DNA of 64,000 nt, from assembly GCF_033807575.1 (NCBI RefSeq), contig NC_084726.1:1798001-1862000 (forward strand). The letters run 5' to 3'. The stretch's first letter is position 1; each line of letters starts with the position of its first letter. Source of the DNA: Cydia pomonella. Lineage: Eukaryota; Arthropoda; Insecta; Lepidoptera; Tortricidae. The notes under the pieces are model-generated. The model saw nothing but the letters and a program-made list of their open reading frames with translations. It made no database searches and had not been told where the DNA came from. Position numbers and translations under genes: made by a program. This document shows positions 43,601 to 58,600 of this stretch, one piece after another.

Positions 43601-46600
43601 GGAGATACAATAATAATAATAATAAAACCGGTCAAGTGCGAGTCGGACTCGCACAGGAAGGGTTCCGTACCATTATCTATAAAAACTGTCACCCATCCAA
43701 GTACTGACCCCGCCCGACGTTGCTTAACTTCGGTGATTGGATGAGAACTTCGTGATTATAAAGAAATATCTATTATATTCTGTTTTTAGTAATTGTTGTT
43801 ATAGCGGCAGAAAAGCTGTAGAAATTTCAACTGGCTAACTGCCACGGTTCATGAGATACAGCCTGGTGACAGACGGACGGACAACGGAGTCTCAGTAATA
43901 GGGTCCCGTTTGACCCTCTGGGTACGGAACCCTAAAACACAAACAGATACAAAAAAAGAATTATCTAAAATTATTTAGAGATGTAAATATCACTTAAGTG
44001 TCAGAACTACACCACCTCCACCTTACAGAAAACAGCAGCCAAATAACACTAGACCCTACTCATAGTGTTGTGTTCCTGTCGGCGAGTAAGGTTGCCAGAG
44101 CTCAACGAGGGGGGGGGGGGGGGGTTTAGGGTCGGCAACGCGCATGTAACTCCTCTGGAGTTGCAGGCGTACATAGGCTACGGAGACTGCTTACCATATG
44201 CTTGTTTGCCACCGACGTAGTATAAAAAAAAAAATGATTATATAGTTAATCACATTATTCTCAGAGATGTATAGGGTCAAATGACTTTACAGAACGACGG
44301 CTGCGAGTCAGACATGGCGCTCTCCATGAACCGTTACATCGGAAACTCGATCCTGCCCCTACTCATCAAGCACGCTAACTTCTATAACGAGGCGGAGAAC
44401 TATGCCAGTTTGCTTGACGCTACCCTACACACTGTCTATAGGTAAGAATTATCGAATAGATTCAATAGGGAATAATATTCGAACCTCTGCATAAGTGGGT
44501 AGGGGGCGCCACTACCACAATCCATTAATTCCAGTAATTTTATTTCACCTTTGATTAATCATGATAAACATTAAAAAAGTAAAATAAAGTGAGCAGAAAA
44601 ACGGTAGCGTTCATTCATTTTGCGAAAGAATAAAAAAAGGGAGATAACATTTTACTGGGATGATTTATTCGTGTTTAATCCTGGTAAGGGCATTTATTCG
44701 TGTGATGAGCATGGATATTTGTTCCTGAGTCATGGGTGTTTTCTATGTATTTAAGTATTTATAAATATTTATATATTATATATATCGTTGTCTAAGTACC
44801 CTAAACACAAGCCTTATTGAGCTTACTGTGGGCCTTAGTCAATTTGTGTAATAATGTCCCATAATAATTATTTTTATTTATTTATTTATTTAACAAATTC
44901 TCAAACTATATCTGAAGTTTTCTTCAAATATCAAAAACCGATATATATCAAAAGCTATAGTCTTTCTAACACAGGAATAAATTGAAAATTTCCTATTCCT
45001 CTAATTAATTCGTGCACTACCTGCTATAAAAACTTACTGTTGATATCCTGCTACCCTAACGTCTGGAAGATATCACCTAGACCGCCTGTTGCTACCTTTA
45101 TTTATATTTTTAATCTGTTTTAAAATTTGTTCTCTTTGTGGTGCGATAAAAAATATTTAGTTACTTACAAATATTTCAAGTTTTACGCGACACGACGTGT
45201 AGTACGAGTATAGGATTAACCGTGCGCGTTGGAGGGTCTGCCATCTTGAGGCCTAAATCGGAACCATAAACATATACATTTACACGTCACGTGTTTTCTT
45301 GTGCATAGTAGGTTCTGCCATCTTGTGGGCTACATCGGAACAATAAACATCACATTTACCCGTCGCGCCAAAAATCTTACGGCTGCTGTGCTGCCTCACA
45401 CGGTTCATGCACGCTCTCTATATCGTGGCCAAATACGTTGTTACAGAGTGCGAAGGCGGCGCAAACCTGGTGTGACTAGTATTTATTGGATGAGAAATAA
45501 ATTTGTATTAAACTTATGCGATAAAAAAAATCGTAAATATGTTAAAATGCATTTCACGTGAGATATTGTATCTTACCTTCCACAGACTATCCAAGAACCG
45601 AATGCTGACCAAAGGCCAGCGTGAAGCGGTGTCCGACTTCTTGGTAGCTCTAACTTCAGCCATGCAACCGTCCATGCTGCTCAAACTACTGAGGAAACTT
45701 ACAGTGGATGTATCTCGTCTGTCGGAGTATACTACTGTTGCGCTCAGGGTACGTATCATCACTCATTACCTCATACTACGTACGTACATGTACGTAAGGG
45801 TATCGCATCACTTCAGTCTATCTTAGCTTCTTCTTTTAAAATATGACCATCAAATCTATGATGAGTGTGCTCGTAGAGCATGACGTTGTTCGGTAGTTAA
45901 TTTTAAGTGTGCTCGTAGAGCATGACGTTGTTCGATAGTTCATTTTAAGTGTGCTCGTAGAGCATGACGTTGTTCGGTAGTTACTTTTAAGTGTGCTCGT
46001 AGCACATGACGTTGTTCGGTAGTTAATTTTAAGTGTGCTCGTAGAGCATGATGTTCTTCGGTAGTTACTTTTAAGTGTGCTCATAGAGCATGACGTTGTT
46101 CCGTAGTTACTTTTAAGTGTGCTCGTAGAGCATGACGTTATTCGGTATTCGGTAAAATTTTAGTAAAGAGATAGCCGGACTTTACTAAAAGCCACGATGG
46201 ATTGAAGTCATATCACTAGTCGACGGTTAAATACGTGACGCATACTTGAATTATGAAAAAACCCTGACGTGGACGGCTTGGTCGTGACTTGATGTCAAAT
46301 CAATTTCAGAATATTAACCTTGAAGTGAAAATTATGTAGTGGCATTGACCTCTTTTTTTTTATATCTACAGTTACTCACTCTCCACTATGAGCGCTGCGC
46401 TAAATACTACGGCAGCTCTGGCTCCGGCGGTTCCTCAGATGAGGAGAAGCGCCTCACCATGATGCTGTTTAGCAACATCTTCGACTCCCTCAGCAAGATG
46501 GACTACGACCCTGAACTGTTTGGAAAGGCGTTGCCTTGTCTCATTGCTATTGGTAAGCTTTCACTTTCTTTGAATTTGATGCTAGATGGCGCTGTATGCT

Positions 46601-49600
46601 TGTTCTCAATTCCTGCATCGCGCTAGCGAAGATTCGACGTAGATTTTATTAACTAAATTGGTTTTCGGAAAGGTGGTGAGTTCGCGGTCCCGGGACGTCT
46701 CCCCAAACGACGTATTGTGGGGCCGGTGTGGGTTTAGTGGGTAGGCTCCTCCCCCTCTTTCTCAATGGAAAAATCCGGGAGGTGCGAGTCCCACATACCC
46801 CCCAAAATGGGCCCATCTCAGGCCAGGGGGACGATGTGTAACAGCGTTCCCACACTGACAAAAAAATTCTAATCGGTATTGGTAAATTTGCCGCCAGATG
46901 GCGTCATCATATAACTAGCTTATTTTGAATTGTGCTACCATCTTCCTATAAGTATTTTGGATTTTAGAAATCAAAAGCTACTAAAATAGAAATGTTTATC
47001 TTATGTGCCAAACATTTAAAAAAAGACGAATAATATGAACAAACGAATATTTCGTACACGATTTTCAAGGTCAAGGTCACCTTACCTAAATATTTCATTC
47101 ATTTTGGTTTTAGACTTCCGAGCCGGAGCCACTTAAAATTATTGTTCGTTATTGAGAACACTGCTCTCTTTTGTTTATTTCTCGAGAATAAGTAGCCTAA
47201 TTACAAAGACTTACGTATATCATATATGTGCGCAGATGACAAACAGCCGCTTAGAAACAGGTGGTAATAGCGACGAGCCTGGCTCGATCCCCGTACGAGT
47301 ATGCCGATATTACTTTTTGTATATTTTTTTTCACTTGAATTACATATTTTTATGACTAAACAAGTGTGAAGCGCGTGCTAAGCGTTCCATTTTTATCACC
47401 TGTTCTATCACTTTCTCACTTACACACTTGTTAGAACGTGACAGACTTGGTGACAAATGATAAAGAGCCGATCATCTTAGGCCTACAGCTTGTACGAAAT
47501 GTTTTCTTATGTTTAGGGTGAAGATAAGGGAAGGATAGGATGAGGTTAAAGTGTTTATCTACACACTTATCATAAACCCTCTATGATGCCTTCAAAATCC
47601 GTAAATAATGGCCAACATTACGATAAACTGTTTTGTTACAACAAATTTCTTATCTTCGATAATGTTTTAATTGCTTTATAACTATATCAAAATCGATTTG
47701 GTTATGACATTCAAATTTGGAACATCTCTGAAAAAAAAAAAGCAATTCGATTTGACCTCTATTCTAATATCAGTCGAGATGCCTTTTTGTTCGAAATGAA
47801 ATGTCAATTGCATACGATTTTGACATATCTGGCATGTTAGTATGTATCGAACGATACGGAAATAGGCCCCCGACTCTAGTTTGTCTCTGAATAAAAAAAA
47901 AACTACAAATGCGTAACATGCTTAAAAAAACTTTGTTCGCTTTCCAACACTCGTGTATTTTAATGCCTTTTATTCAGCAGTTACATAATAGTATTTTATG
48001 CAACAGTTGTATAAGAAGGGTAAAAAAAGGCGAGTGGCGTGAGTTACAATGTGAGCCGGAGCCGAAGGCGTAGGCGAACATTGTAAAGGAATACGCCACG
48101 AGCATTTTTTGACCTACTTATACAACGTTGCATACAATACTTTTCCTACGAGTCAACAAAAATAAATCTTAATTTAGGTAAACAAAGCAAAAGTATATAG
48201 CCAAGACGCGCGAGCATACCTTGTTACGCGCCCGGCCCGCCCCGGGCCGCGGCCGGCCGGTCAGCGACACCTCGTAACTCATGAGGCCTACTTGCTAAAT
48301 TAAATTTTTGGACAGTTTTTTCTCGATTTTGGCCACTGTAGCTTACGGAGACTAACAAGCAACGCTAAGCGGTCTTCGTAGTGTATGGGTGTTGCTATAT
48401 TACGGGTGTCACATGCGTGTTTCTGACTTATGAAGTGATTGTTTTTACTATGCAAACAAATGAATATTTTGTAAGTTGGCAGCAATGCACTTAGGTTAAA
48501 ACTGTATTCGTTTTGATTTTGTTAGGTTGGTAGCCATTAATCGCAGTAACGTTATAGCGATTAAAAGCACAAGTGCTGTTATGAGGAATAGACAATATAG
48601 ACTTTTCTTGAAACCTTTTATGTATGTTCTTATTATATATTCGTGTTAATGAATGCATTAAATGACAGATAACAGTAGAGGAGTAGGAAAACTACTATTA
48701 TGTTGTCCATCTTAGTTAATTTATTTGGTTGCAGGTTGCGCTCTGCCGCCGGACTACTCTCTTGTAAAGAACTATGACGACGAGTTCTATGGAAAGGAAC
48801 AACAATCCACGGGTATGTACACTTTATTTTTGTTAGCTCGTTATAGTGTCCCACTGCTGAGCGAAGGCCTCTCAGGTAACAGTTTTAAAATGCTAAATTC
48901 AAAATTCAGATTTTTTTTCTGCACGTAGGCCTCTAGGGCTCTATTACAAGTCAATACAACATTTATAGTAACATCATATAGTGACATGAAAAATACATAA
49001 CAACATTTATAAATACAACAGCCAATACCTGGGTAAATATTACATTATAATAATCTTAAAATAAATAATTACTACAATACAATAGAGATGTATAGTCTCT
49101 ATGGTTAAAAACACATTAAATCTGGAGATGTAAAAGGTCCCCAACTGCTAGTTAACTAGCTAGTTTGTAGTATTCAAAGCGTGTCCAGAAAAAAAACATG
49201 TGTAGTCTTTTTGACATTTAAATTTATTGTAGAATAGGTAAATTCATTTATTTATTTATTCAGGCGGTCCAGATAATCCACAGTACGACCCTCAGCCGAT
49301 CAATACGTCATCCGTCGCGCTCAACAACGATCTCAACACCATTGTCCAGAAATTCTCTGAGCATTATCACGATGCATGGGCTTCTAGGTAACGCTTTAAT
49401 AATGTTTACCATGCTTAATTCAGATTATTTATTTAAGAAAGAAAGAAAGAAAGGGCATACAGCCAGGAAATTAGAAAGTAACAAAATATATGGTGCTCCG
49501 TGCGAAACTTGCGACGGAAGATTTGACGATTGCATGGCTTTTAACATTTTACTCGTACCTTAATAACTCTGAAAGTATACTCAAGGTTGTTCTGAAAGTA

Positions 49601-52600
49601 TACATGTGGATAGTTTCACCAAAATCTATTAAAGCAAAACTAGATAATCTCGACCTTATTCGTAATAATAATAAGACTCAAAACCACCAACAACCAACAA
49701 GTAATAAATCAGTATTGAGTTTTTTTTGCGCGTTTTGCATAACTTATATTTACGTAATTTTTTTACTAATGTGTTATTCATCAGAAAAATCGAAAATGGT
49801 TGGGTGTACGGCGAATCTTGGTCGGACAGCCAGAAGTCTCATCCCCGCCTCAAGCCGTACAACATGCTTAATGACTATGTAAGTTTTGTTTTCTCTACAG
49901 TTATCATTATTTAATTTAGTCGTTAAAGAACAACAACCTTTGAATTTCGAAGGGCAATTTTATTAGGTTCAGGGGGTAATTTTATGACCAAGTTGATGAC
50001 GTTGTGACATATTAACCGATGATGAAGTTGATGAAGTTGATGTTGATGAACTTACGACCGCATACGAAGCCATATTGTATGGCGGATATGATATTCAACT
50101 CTATTGACAACTATAAAAGTTCAAATTACAACAAATATTTTTGATTACATGCGGTAAGGGGCCAAATGACCCAATGTCTTAGAAATAGAACATTATTGAA
50201 TCGTGAAAATTATAAAGAGTGCCTAATAAGGGCAAAAGAATATTAAGTTTTGCTTAAACAACTCGAAGTTGTGAGCAGGCTGTAACTGAATTTAGTCATC
50301 CTAGAAATAGGTCATTGGGCTTTATGAGATTAAAATAATTCCTTTGCCCCTTGTTCCTATAACCTTGACGCACATCATGTTACAATTAATTGGTCGGGTG
50401 TCCTTGTGCCATCTTCAGGATGATAATTGATGGGAGACGCAGGTTTAAAACAACTAACGTGACACCGTGTCAGACGTTGAGACTTGTTCTTTAGTTTGCT
50501 TTAAACATTACAAAGTGTGGAGGTGTCATTATCCCCTTACTGCTTAAAGTTTAAATTTCAACAAATATTTGTTATTACATGCAGTAAGGGGATAATTACA
50601 CTCCCACACTTTGTACTGTTTAAACCAAACTCTGCCAATAGAGTTGAATATCATATCCGCCATATATGGCTTCGTATGCGGTAAGGGTATTATTTTAATA
50701 GAAACATGAATGATGACATTGCCACACTGTGTCATTACACATACCAATTAGCTAAGTCTGAGTCTACCTCTCTCATTACCTATGCCTTTTTTTATAGGAG
50801 AAAGAACGCTACAAGGAACCAGTCCGCGAGTCCCTAAAAGCGCTACTAGCGCTCGGCTGGTCGGTGGAGCATTCCGAAGTCGACCTCCCCAGCACCAACA
50901 GGAGCTCCATGCGGCGACAGTCCAAGTCTGGTGGCGTAAGTATTTACCAAGGTCGCGTTACCGCTGACTCGCAAGAGATAAAGATGTACGGTCAAGGAAT
51001 TTAATTTCAGTAGCATTTCCTACCTTATCATCTTAAGCATCTATCTGACGGATGTAAGTAGTGTTTTAGATATTTAAGTATATCAAAATTCAAAATTCAA
51101 AAATTTATTCTGCAAGTAGGCCTCAAGGGCTCTTTTACAAGTCAGTAAAACATTATAGTAACATCATATAGTGACATGAAAAATACAGAACAACATTTAT
51201 AAATAGAACAGCCAATACCTTACATTATAATAATCTTAAAATAAATAATTACTACAATACAATAGAGATATATAGTCTCTATGGTTAAAAATACATTAAA
51301 TCTGGAGATGTAAAAGGTCCCCAATGTCAGAGTACTAATACTAATAAGATTTGGAGGTGTAAAGTATCTCCAAGTGTCAAAATAAAATTTATTCTAAATA
51401 AATAAACTGCGTCTGGACTGACTATCGTACAAAGTAAACATATGTTTAAGTTTATGATTTCATTACATTATATTAATAAGTATTTAATTTGTAAATAGTA
51501 GGTAGTGATATCGGTTAATAATTCTCAAGTAAAAAGCCTGCACCTAACAAACGTCTCTTTTTGACCCAGTGCTTGACTGGTAGAGAATGTCTTAAGGCAT
51601 TAAGTCCACCGTTTGAACTTAATATTTTATGTGCAATAAAGTATAAATAAATAAATATTAATTGTAACTGTGACAAGGTGCGAAATGGTACAATTTTTTT
51701 TTGTTTTTTTTTTTAATTCATAAACAAACTCGTACAAAAGAATTCTTAAAACTAATTTCATAAGCAAACTAAAAAATTTAAAATCTTTGTATGGCGAGAT
51801 GAATTGTATGGACGCATTATGATATAATTGTATTAACGGCGTAATTGCTCCATTCAAGTTTGTGGGTACGAATATGATGGTTGTATGCTGTCTACTTTAT
51901 AGCGTGATAAGGACAGTATCCGTCTCTTTCAATTGCTTGATGTTAAAATGTGACAGTTATATTATTACGTGGATAAAATAAATCCATATTGTATACGCCT
52001 GGTTTAATATATAATTGTGCTTTACGTATTGTTTATTTTATTCACGCTGTCAGGATGAGATGGATAAAAGCAAAGAAACGGTAATTACGCGTTATTTTTT
52101 TTCTTTATGTTCTGCGCAAACAAGTTGTAAGAGACATCAGGATTTTGCCCAATGTTCTCAAATAAGGACATTTAAAAAAAAAAAATTCATTTATTGGTTG
52201 TTTTTGTTCCTGGTTGAAGAACATAAGGGCAGGAGGACTGTAAATTTTACGTTAGAAATACAACTGAGTACATATATACAATTTTAGTTTATAAAACAGT
52301 ATTCGATAGCGATATAGTTGTGAATTTTATTGATGCTGCCAATGCTATTTTTATCTTTTCTTATCCTAGTTTCATTTGTTAAGAGGCTGTCAATACCTAA
52401 AGCGCGCACACTGTCTATTTGTATCGGAGTAAATGAGATAGCACTGTCGCATGTTACTGGGCCTGGGCAAGGGAATAATAAGAAAAATATTTAAATAAAA
52501 ATAGTGGATTATTAGTGTAATATTTTACTCAACAGCGGTTTAGATATAAATGTTTTGAAATTGTGATTTTAATTGCAGACCCATAAGTCAAAACAATAAA

Positions 52601-55600
52601 CACATAAAACCGTTTAATTGTGATTTTAAGACCAATCTTTGCAATTATTTTCTATCGAGCAGATTTCGTTCAATCATGTATCGAGTACAACCACGGTCTT
52701 TGAAATATAATTTGAAACATATATTTTTCTTACTTGACTAAAACAAATAGTCTTTCTTAAAAAACTGTTTAAGTAACATCAATTTCAAGGACATTGGGTG
52801 TTGACAGCCTCTTAACAATATAGTTAAATATTGCTTGTATATACCTACACCGTGGGTCAATTAAATCCAACAGGCTTAAAAGGTGTATTCTTGACTGCAT
52901 TTAGAATACAAAGTTTCCTGAAAGCGATCTTGTTTTAGAGATAATGATAATTTTTGTCAAAAAAAATCTGTTATAACTTAGTGAAAAACGCCTTTTTAGC
53001 TGTGAAGCTGCCATGTGACTTGGTTTAGACATACCTACTGACAGACATTAAAGTTTTAAAGTAAACTCGCAATTTTTATGTGTAAATGAAAAAAAAGTGG
53101 CTGTGACATAATCGGACAGACAGACGGACATGACGAATCTATAAGTGTTCCGTTTTTTGCCATTTGACTACGGAACCCTAAAAAGGTGTAAAAACAAATA
53201 ACGTCTCAACTGCAGTGAATATAAAAAAAAATTTTTTCGCCAAAAAAAAAATTTTTTTTTTGCCAAATATGGCTTAAAATCATCTAACTTTTTTTGCTCC
53301 TTATAACCTAAGGAATGCGTGATAAAAATTTGTCGGGTTTAATTGGCCCACGGTGTATACATAAATATTTATAATGATGTTTATTTAATTATTGCTGCTA
53401 ATCTTAGGAAGAAACTAAGAAAGAGAAACAAATGGTACTTTTAATTTTAGTTTATTTTAAGTATTATGTATATAGTACATGTAGCTTGCATGTTCGTTAC
53501 CACTTGTATTGATAACCGTTCAAATTCGTTTTGTTTATCCTCTTTAATCCCAATGTCCTTTGAAAAGGACGAATTCAAATCGAATACAAATTACAATTTT
53601 ACAGATGTAAACTGGCAACATTGATATCATTGTCAATACCTAATTTAATCAATGGACAATTTGACGACCGGTCTGGCCTGGTGGGTGGTGACCTTGCTTA
53701 TGAAGCCGATGGTCCTGGGTCGAATCCCGATAAGCATTAATTTGTGTGATTAGCACAGATTTTGTTCCTGAGTCATGGATGTTTTCTATCTATCTAAGTA
53801 TATGTATATTATATTATATCGTTGTCTGAGTACCCACAACACAAGCCTTCTTGAGCATACCGTGGTGGGGCTTAGTCAATTTATGTAAATAATGTCGCTA
53901 TTATAATATTAATATATATTAATATTAACGGTAAGCAGCCTTTTGACCAGTTTTGATAGTTTGGACATGTAAAATTGTAATTTGTATCTATATAAAACCT
54001 GATTTACATGCGTGCCGAGACTTGACAAGAGTTAGGGACGCAGCTATGCTGTGGAATGAGACATCAATATCGCTTTCTCCCTCTAACGCATAACTGCGTC
54101 CCTGATGCTTGGCAAGTTCGGCACGCATGTTAATCAGGCTTATAATTGTGCCTATTTGTTGTAAATAACCTCCTAAAGCCCACAGTCCCTTTGTAAGTAC
54201 TATACACGACCTCGTCTATAAAAAAAAAGAGAAAATGTTTTTCGTTTTCTAAATATTTTCCATTCTCTGTGATTTTTAGTGTGTTATTGACACAATGAAA
54301 AACTAGGTTTATAGGTTTTCCTTTTATTTTTTTTGCATTACAATTTTTTCAAAGCGAAATCTATAAACCTAGCATATATTATGCAGAAGCGATCGACCTC
54401 AAAATCAAAGTGATTTATTAAAATTTATTTAGTGGAAACCCTTTTCTTTCGAAATAGAAATTTAATAGAAAAAGTTATTTCGTTAGGATTGCAAAGCTAT
54501 TCTTCCCTCTAAATGTGATTTAAATGATTCACAAATAGAACAGAAATGCATTCGTTTTAAAATCGAACTAAACAAAAGAAATTCTACCATATTTCCTGCC
54601 AATTGCCACTTGTCAGTTTGTCCTGTATTAGGGAATGCAATAACCTGCCAAACTTCATAATCGATTACGATTATAGTTATGCCCGAAAAATAACCGATAA
54701 TCGGTTATAATCGGTACCAGTTATTTTCGACAAAAAATTGTAAATTTTCAATAAAGTAATTTGAAAAAATGCGAAATAAAGATACATTATTAGAGAACGT
54801 GATTATAAGTCTTCGTTTTTTAATAAAATACACGAAATATAGTAAAAGTCAAAATATGACCTTGGACGTGATACAATATTCAATCAAGATACTTCATAAT
54901 ATGAGGGAAGTAAATTTGATATATTTTCGTTATAAAACTACACGAATACGCGGGTCCATACAGAGCGAGCAGACGCGCGAGGCAATTTCCTCACGCACAA
55001 ACCGGCTAGTGTACACGTGCCTCAGCCGAGGCGGCGCGCGCGTTTTCCTCGCCTGAGCGCGCCGCCTCGCCTCGGCCAAGGCACGTCTACACTGGCCGGT
55101 ATGTGCGTGAAGAAATTGCCTCCCGCGTCTGCGCGGTCTGTGTGGACCCGCCTAATAACAAAAAATGTCACAGCCAAAAAGGCAGGATTTTGTTGTCATT
55201 AGAAGATCAATTCATATAATTTAAGTTAATAAATAACTGAAAATAACCGTAACCGGTTATTCGAGTTTTCAATAATCGGTTATGATTTTTTGTTAAAATA
55301 ATCAATTATAACCGATTTGCATTCCCTATTCTGTATGATGGACTCTAGGACGATAGGATTATTACAATAGGTCCCGACAAATAAAAACCAGAAAGGTTAC
55401 ATTGCGATTTTCAATATACGTTTGTTAATCATTTGACCGTTGGTACAGTCAAGGTCTAAAATATCGACGACGCTTAGATATTTTTGGCCCTCTATCTATT
55501 CGATATTTTAGACTTTGTGATATTTAACACATCACTGAAAGAATACGGATCAAAGTGAAATGGCGTTCTAAAAGTTTTAATCATGTGTCGAAAGATTGCA

Positions 55601-58600
55601 GTAAATTTACTGTGGCTACAAAGTTTTCTTTGACAATCCACCTCTGTTTCAAATTCTCTTTGATATAAGTACCTAGTAGTAGTAGTAAACACTTAATTGC
55701 ATAAAACAAGTACATAACACAGAAAGAACACAGTAAATGTGTACAAATCTCTTCCAACTAACCTTTAAGTACCTAAGTAAGTTAGTTCCACCAATGGTCA
55801 GTTAAGTCTGTTGCTATTAGTTAATGTATTATATCCTTGTAAGATATATCCTAAGCTTGGTGTGCCCCTGTGTTAACCCTAAATGTTGTTTTCATATACC
55901 GCCCGCAGCGTCCCACGGCAGACCTTGTGGTGAGTAGACCTAAACCCTTAACGTATATGTATACTAACTTTGATAAAGATCAAGATAATATTATAGTACA
56001 TTGTGCAACGAGGGAGGTAAGAGGAATTTTGCAAACGAGGGTGTTAATTCACTAACGGGATAAAGGCGAGGACAAAACTGGTCTAATTTGACAGACATTC
56101 AGACGTACTCTCAGAGTAAACAAAAGTTGAAGCGAATATATATATACACAATGAATATATATATATAAAGAAGAAGAGGGTGTTAATTCACAAGGTGCAG
56201 GGAATTAAAGACTCGAGTTTGCAATAATCTTACCCCCGGAGTTACACACAATATTTTTCATCACACTTGCGAAGAAAAAAATAAATTTTAAGTGAAATAA
56301 TTCTTAAATACTGTGGCACTTCACACATACGTCCGCAATTTTTCACGTAAATGCATAATATATACCTTGACATTTAACAAGCATTTTACTTGAAACCAAC
56401 TTAGTTCGTCTGAATTATTGACATAATAAAAATAAAACTTTTCTTTTTCACAATCCATAGCTCCCGCGGGAACAATATAGGCCACATTCAGGTGACATTC
56501 AGTACACCTGCATGAAATAAGACCTTTTTTGAGCAAGTGTAATGAAAAAGGCATTTATTCGTGACATTTACAAAACATGTACGAACATGTACATATATCA
56601 AAAGCAGAGAAATATAACATTAAGTGTGCATCTCGAAACTACCAACTCAGCATAATGCTAAGCTATGAAGCCAGCGCTGATCTTCCGTAGGGCCCGTTCA
56701 AAGATGCCACGACAGATAACATATAAAGATTCGTTAAAGCATTATTTAAAAAAAATATCCAAGAAAGAAAACAAATACTAAAAATGAATCACACAACGGC
56801 ACATGGAGAAAAACAAACACAAGACAATCGTATAGAATAAATTTAGTTCCTTCTGACTGCCTTTTGTTGATAAGTTCAAGACTTATCTGTGAAATTGAAA
56901 TAGGTATTTCAGGCATCTTTTTAACCCCCGACATGAGAATTTTTTGCGGTGGTTTTATACATATTTGATCAAAAGTTTCGCTAATTTTCTACAGTAATTG
57001 ATAAAATATGCGGCTAAATTTATCAAGCTAAATTTAAGCAGATTTTGTTCCGCTAAAATGTATATTTACTGACATTGACACGCATATATATATATATGTG
57101 GTGGTGCTATTGTAAATATTATCATCGTTTAATAATAAAAGCTCTACTAAATATATGGCGTTGGATACTACATTTCCACTGGGTTTTAAATCTCAGTAGA
57201 AATGTTGGCGTATATATTATTGGACTAAGTTAACCGTGACAATATATTTCAGACGGACTCCGCGACCCCATTCAACTACAACCCGCACCCCGTTGACATG
57301 ACCAATTTGACTCTGTCAAGAGAAATGCAGAACATGGCTGAGAGGTTAGCGGACAACGCTCATGACATTTGGGCTAAAAAGAAGAAGGAAGAACTTACTA
57401 CTAACGGAGGTAAAACATTTTAATTTTTACCGGTTGATGTGACTACTGATGCAGGAGAAAGAACATTAGGAGCTGTTTTCACACAGGGCGTTTGGTATAA
57501 AAACGAAGAACTATCAATTGAGACATACTGAGTTTGTACTTGTATCATGCAAACTTCTGCATACACTTTGCAGTGATAAAGTGTAAACGTGTCACTGTAA
57601 ACGTCAAATTTCCAAGAAAATATCTAATATATAGTGGCATCACCATACTTTGTCACTCATAACTTAACACTGTCAAGATTAAAGTAGAACATGGTTGATA
57701 GGTTAGCTGACTACGCTCATGGCATCTGTGCTAAGAAGAACAAAGAAGAACTTACTACTAACGAAGATGACACATTTTGACCAGTTGATACAACCGCTGA
57801 TGCTTTAGACAGAATGTTAGGAGCTGTTTTACAACAGTGTGTAAATACTCTTTTATTACGTGAAATAATCTTTAAATATAAGCGCAAAGCAGACGATGTA
57901 TAGTTGTGTGTGACCTATAACGATTTCAATGGTTTCTCTGTGTGGTTTGAAACACTGCTCTTCGCTATGCGATAGATCAGCAGGTAAAATAGTTTAACAT
58001 CTTGTTTCTTTTTGGACTTGTGTCAAAGTGCAGAGAGAATAATATGCCACATTAATATTTATTGTGGCGTAAAAAAATATAATTAAGGATATATCTTTAC
58101 AGATCGCCAATCTAACAATTCTTTTATTTCCCACAGGCGGCATTCACCCTCAACTCGTCCCATACGATCTTCTCACCGACAAAGAAAAGAAAAAGGACCG
58201 AGAACGTTCCCAAGAGTTCCTCAAATACCTCCAATACCAGGGCTACAAGCTCCACCGCCCCAGCAAGGCTCAACAGAGCGACACAGAACAGACAACGACG
58301 GGAGTAGCAATAGAGCTTAGATTCGCTTACTCGCTGTTGGAGAAACTGATACAGTATATTGATAGGGCGACGATTAATATGAAGCTTCTGAAACCGTCGA
58401 CTACGTTTAGTAGGAGGACGAGTTTTAAGACGAGTACGAGGGATATTAAGTTCTTTTCTAAGGTGAGTTAAAAAAAGTAGGAAAGTAACCGAAATTTCAC
58501 AATGTTCTTTATGTTAACCCTTAAATCGACACAAAACGGATCGTTGACTTTTTAAATATCGGCGCTTGATAGTTGTAATAATTTTGATCAGTGATTAGAG

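Noticed and set aside
45864..46155. CRISPR array or coding repeat protein
   Set aside because: Head-to-tail 42-bp units without spacers; the reverse open frame has no start context or neighbours to support it.
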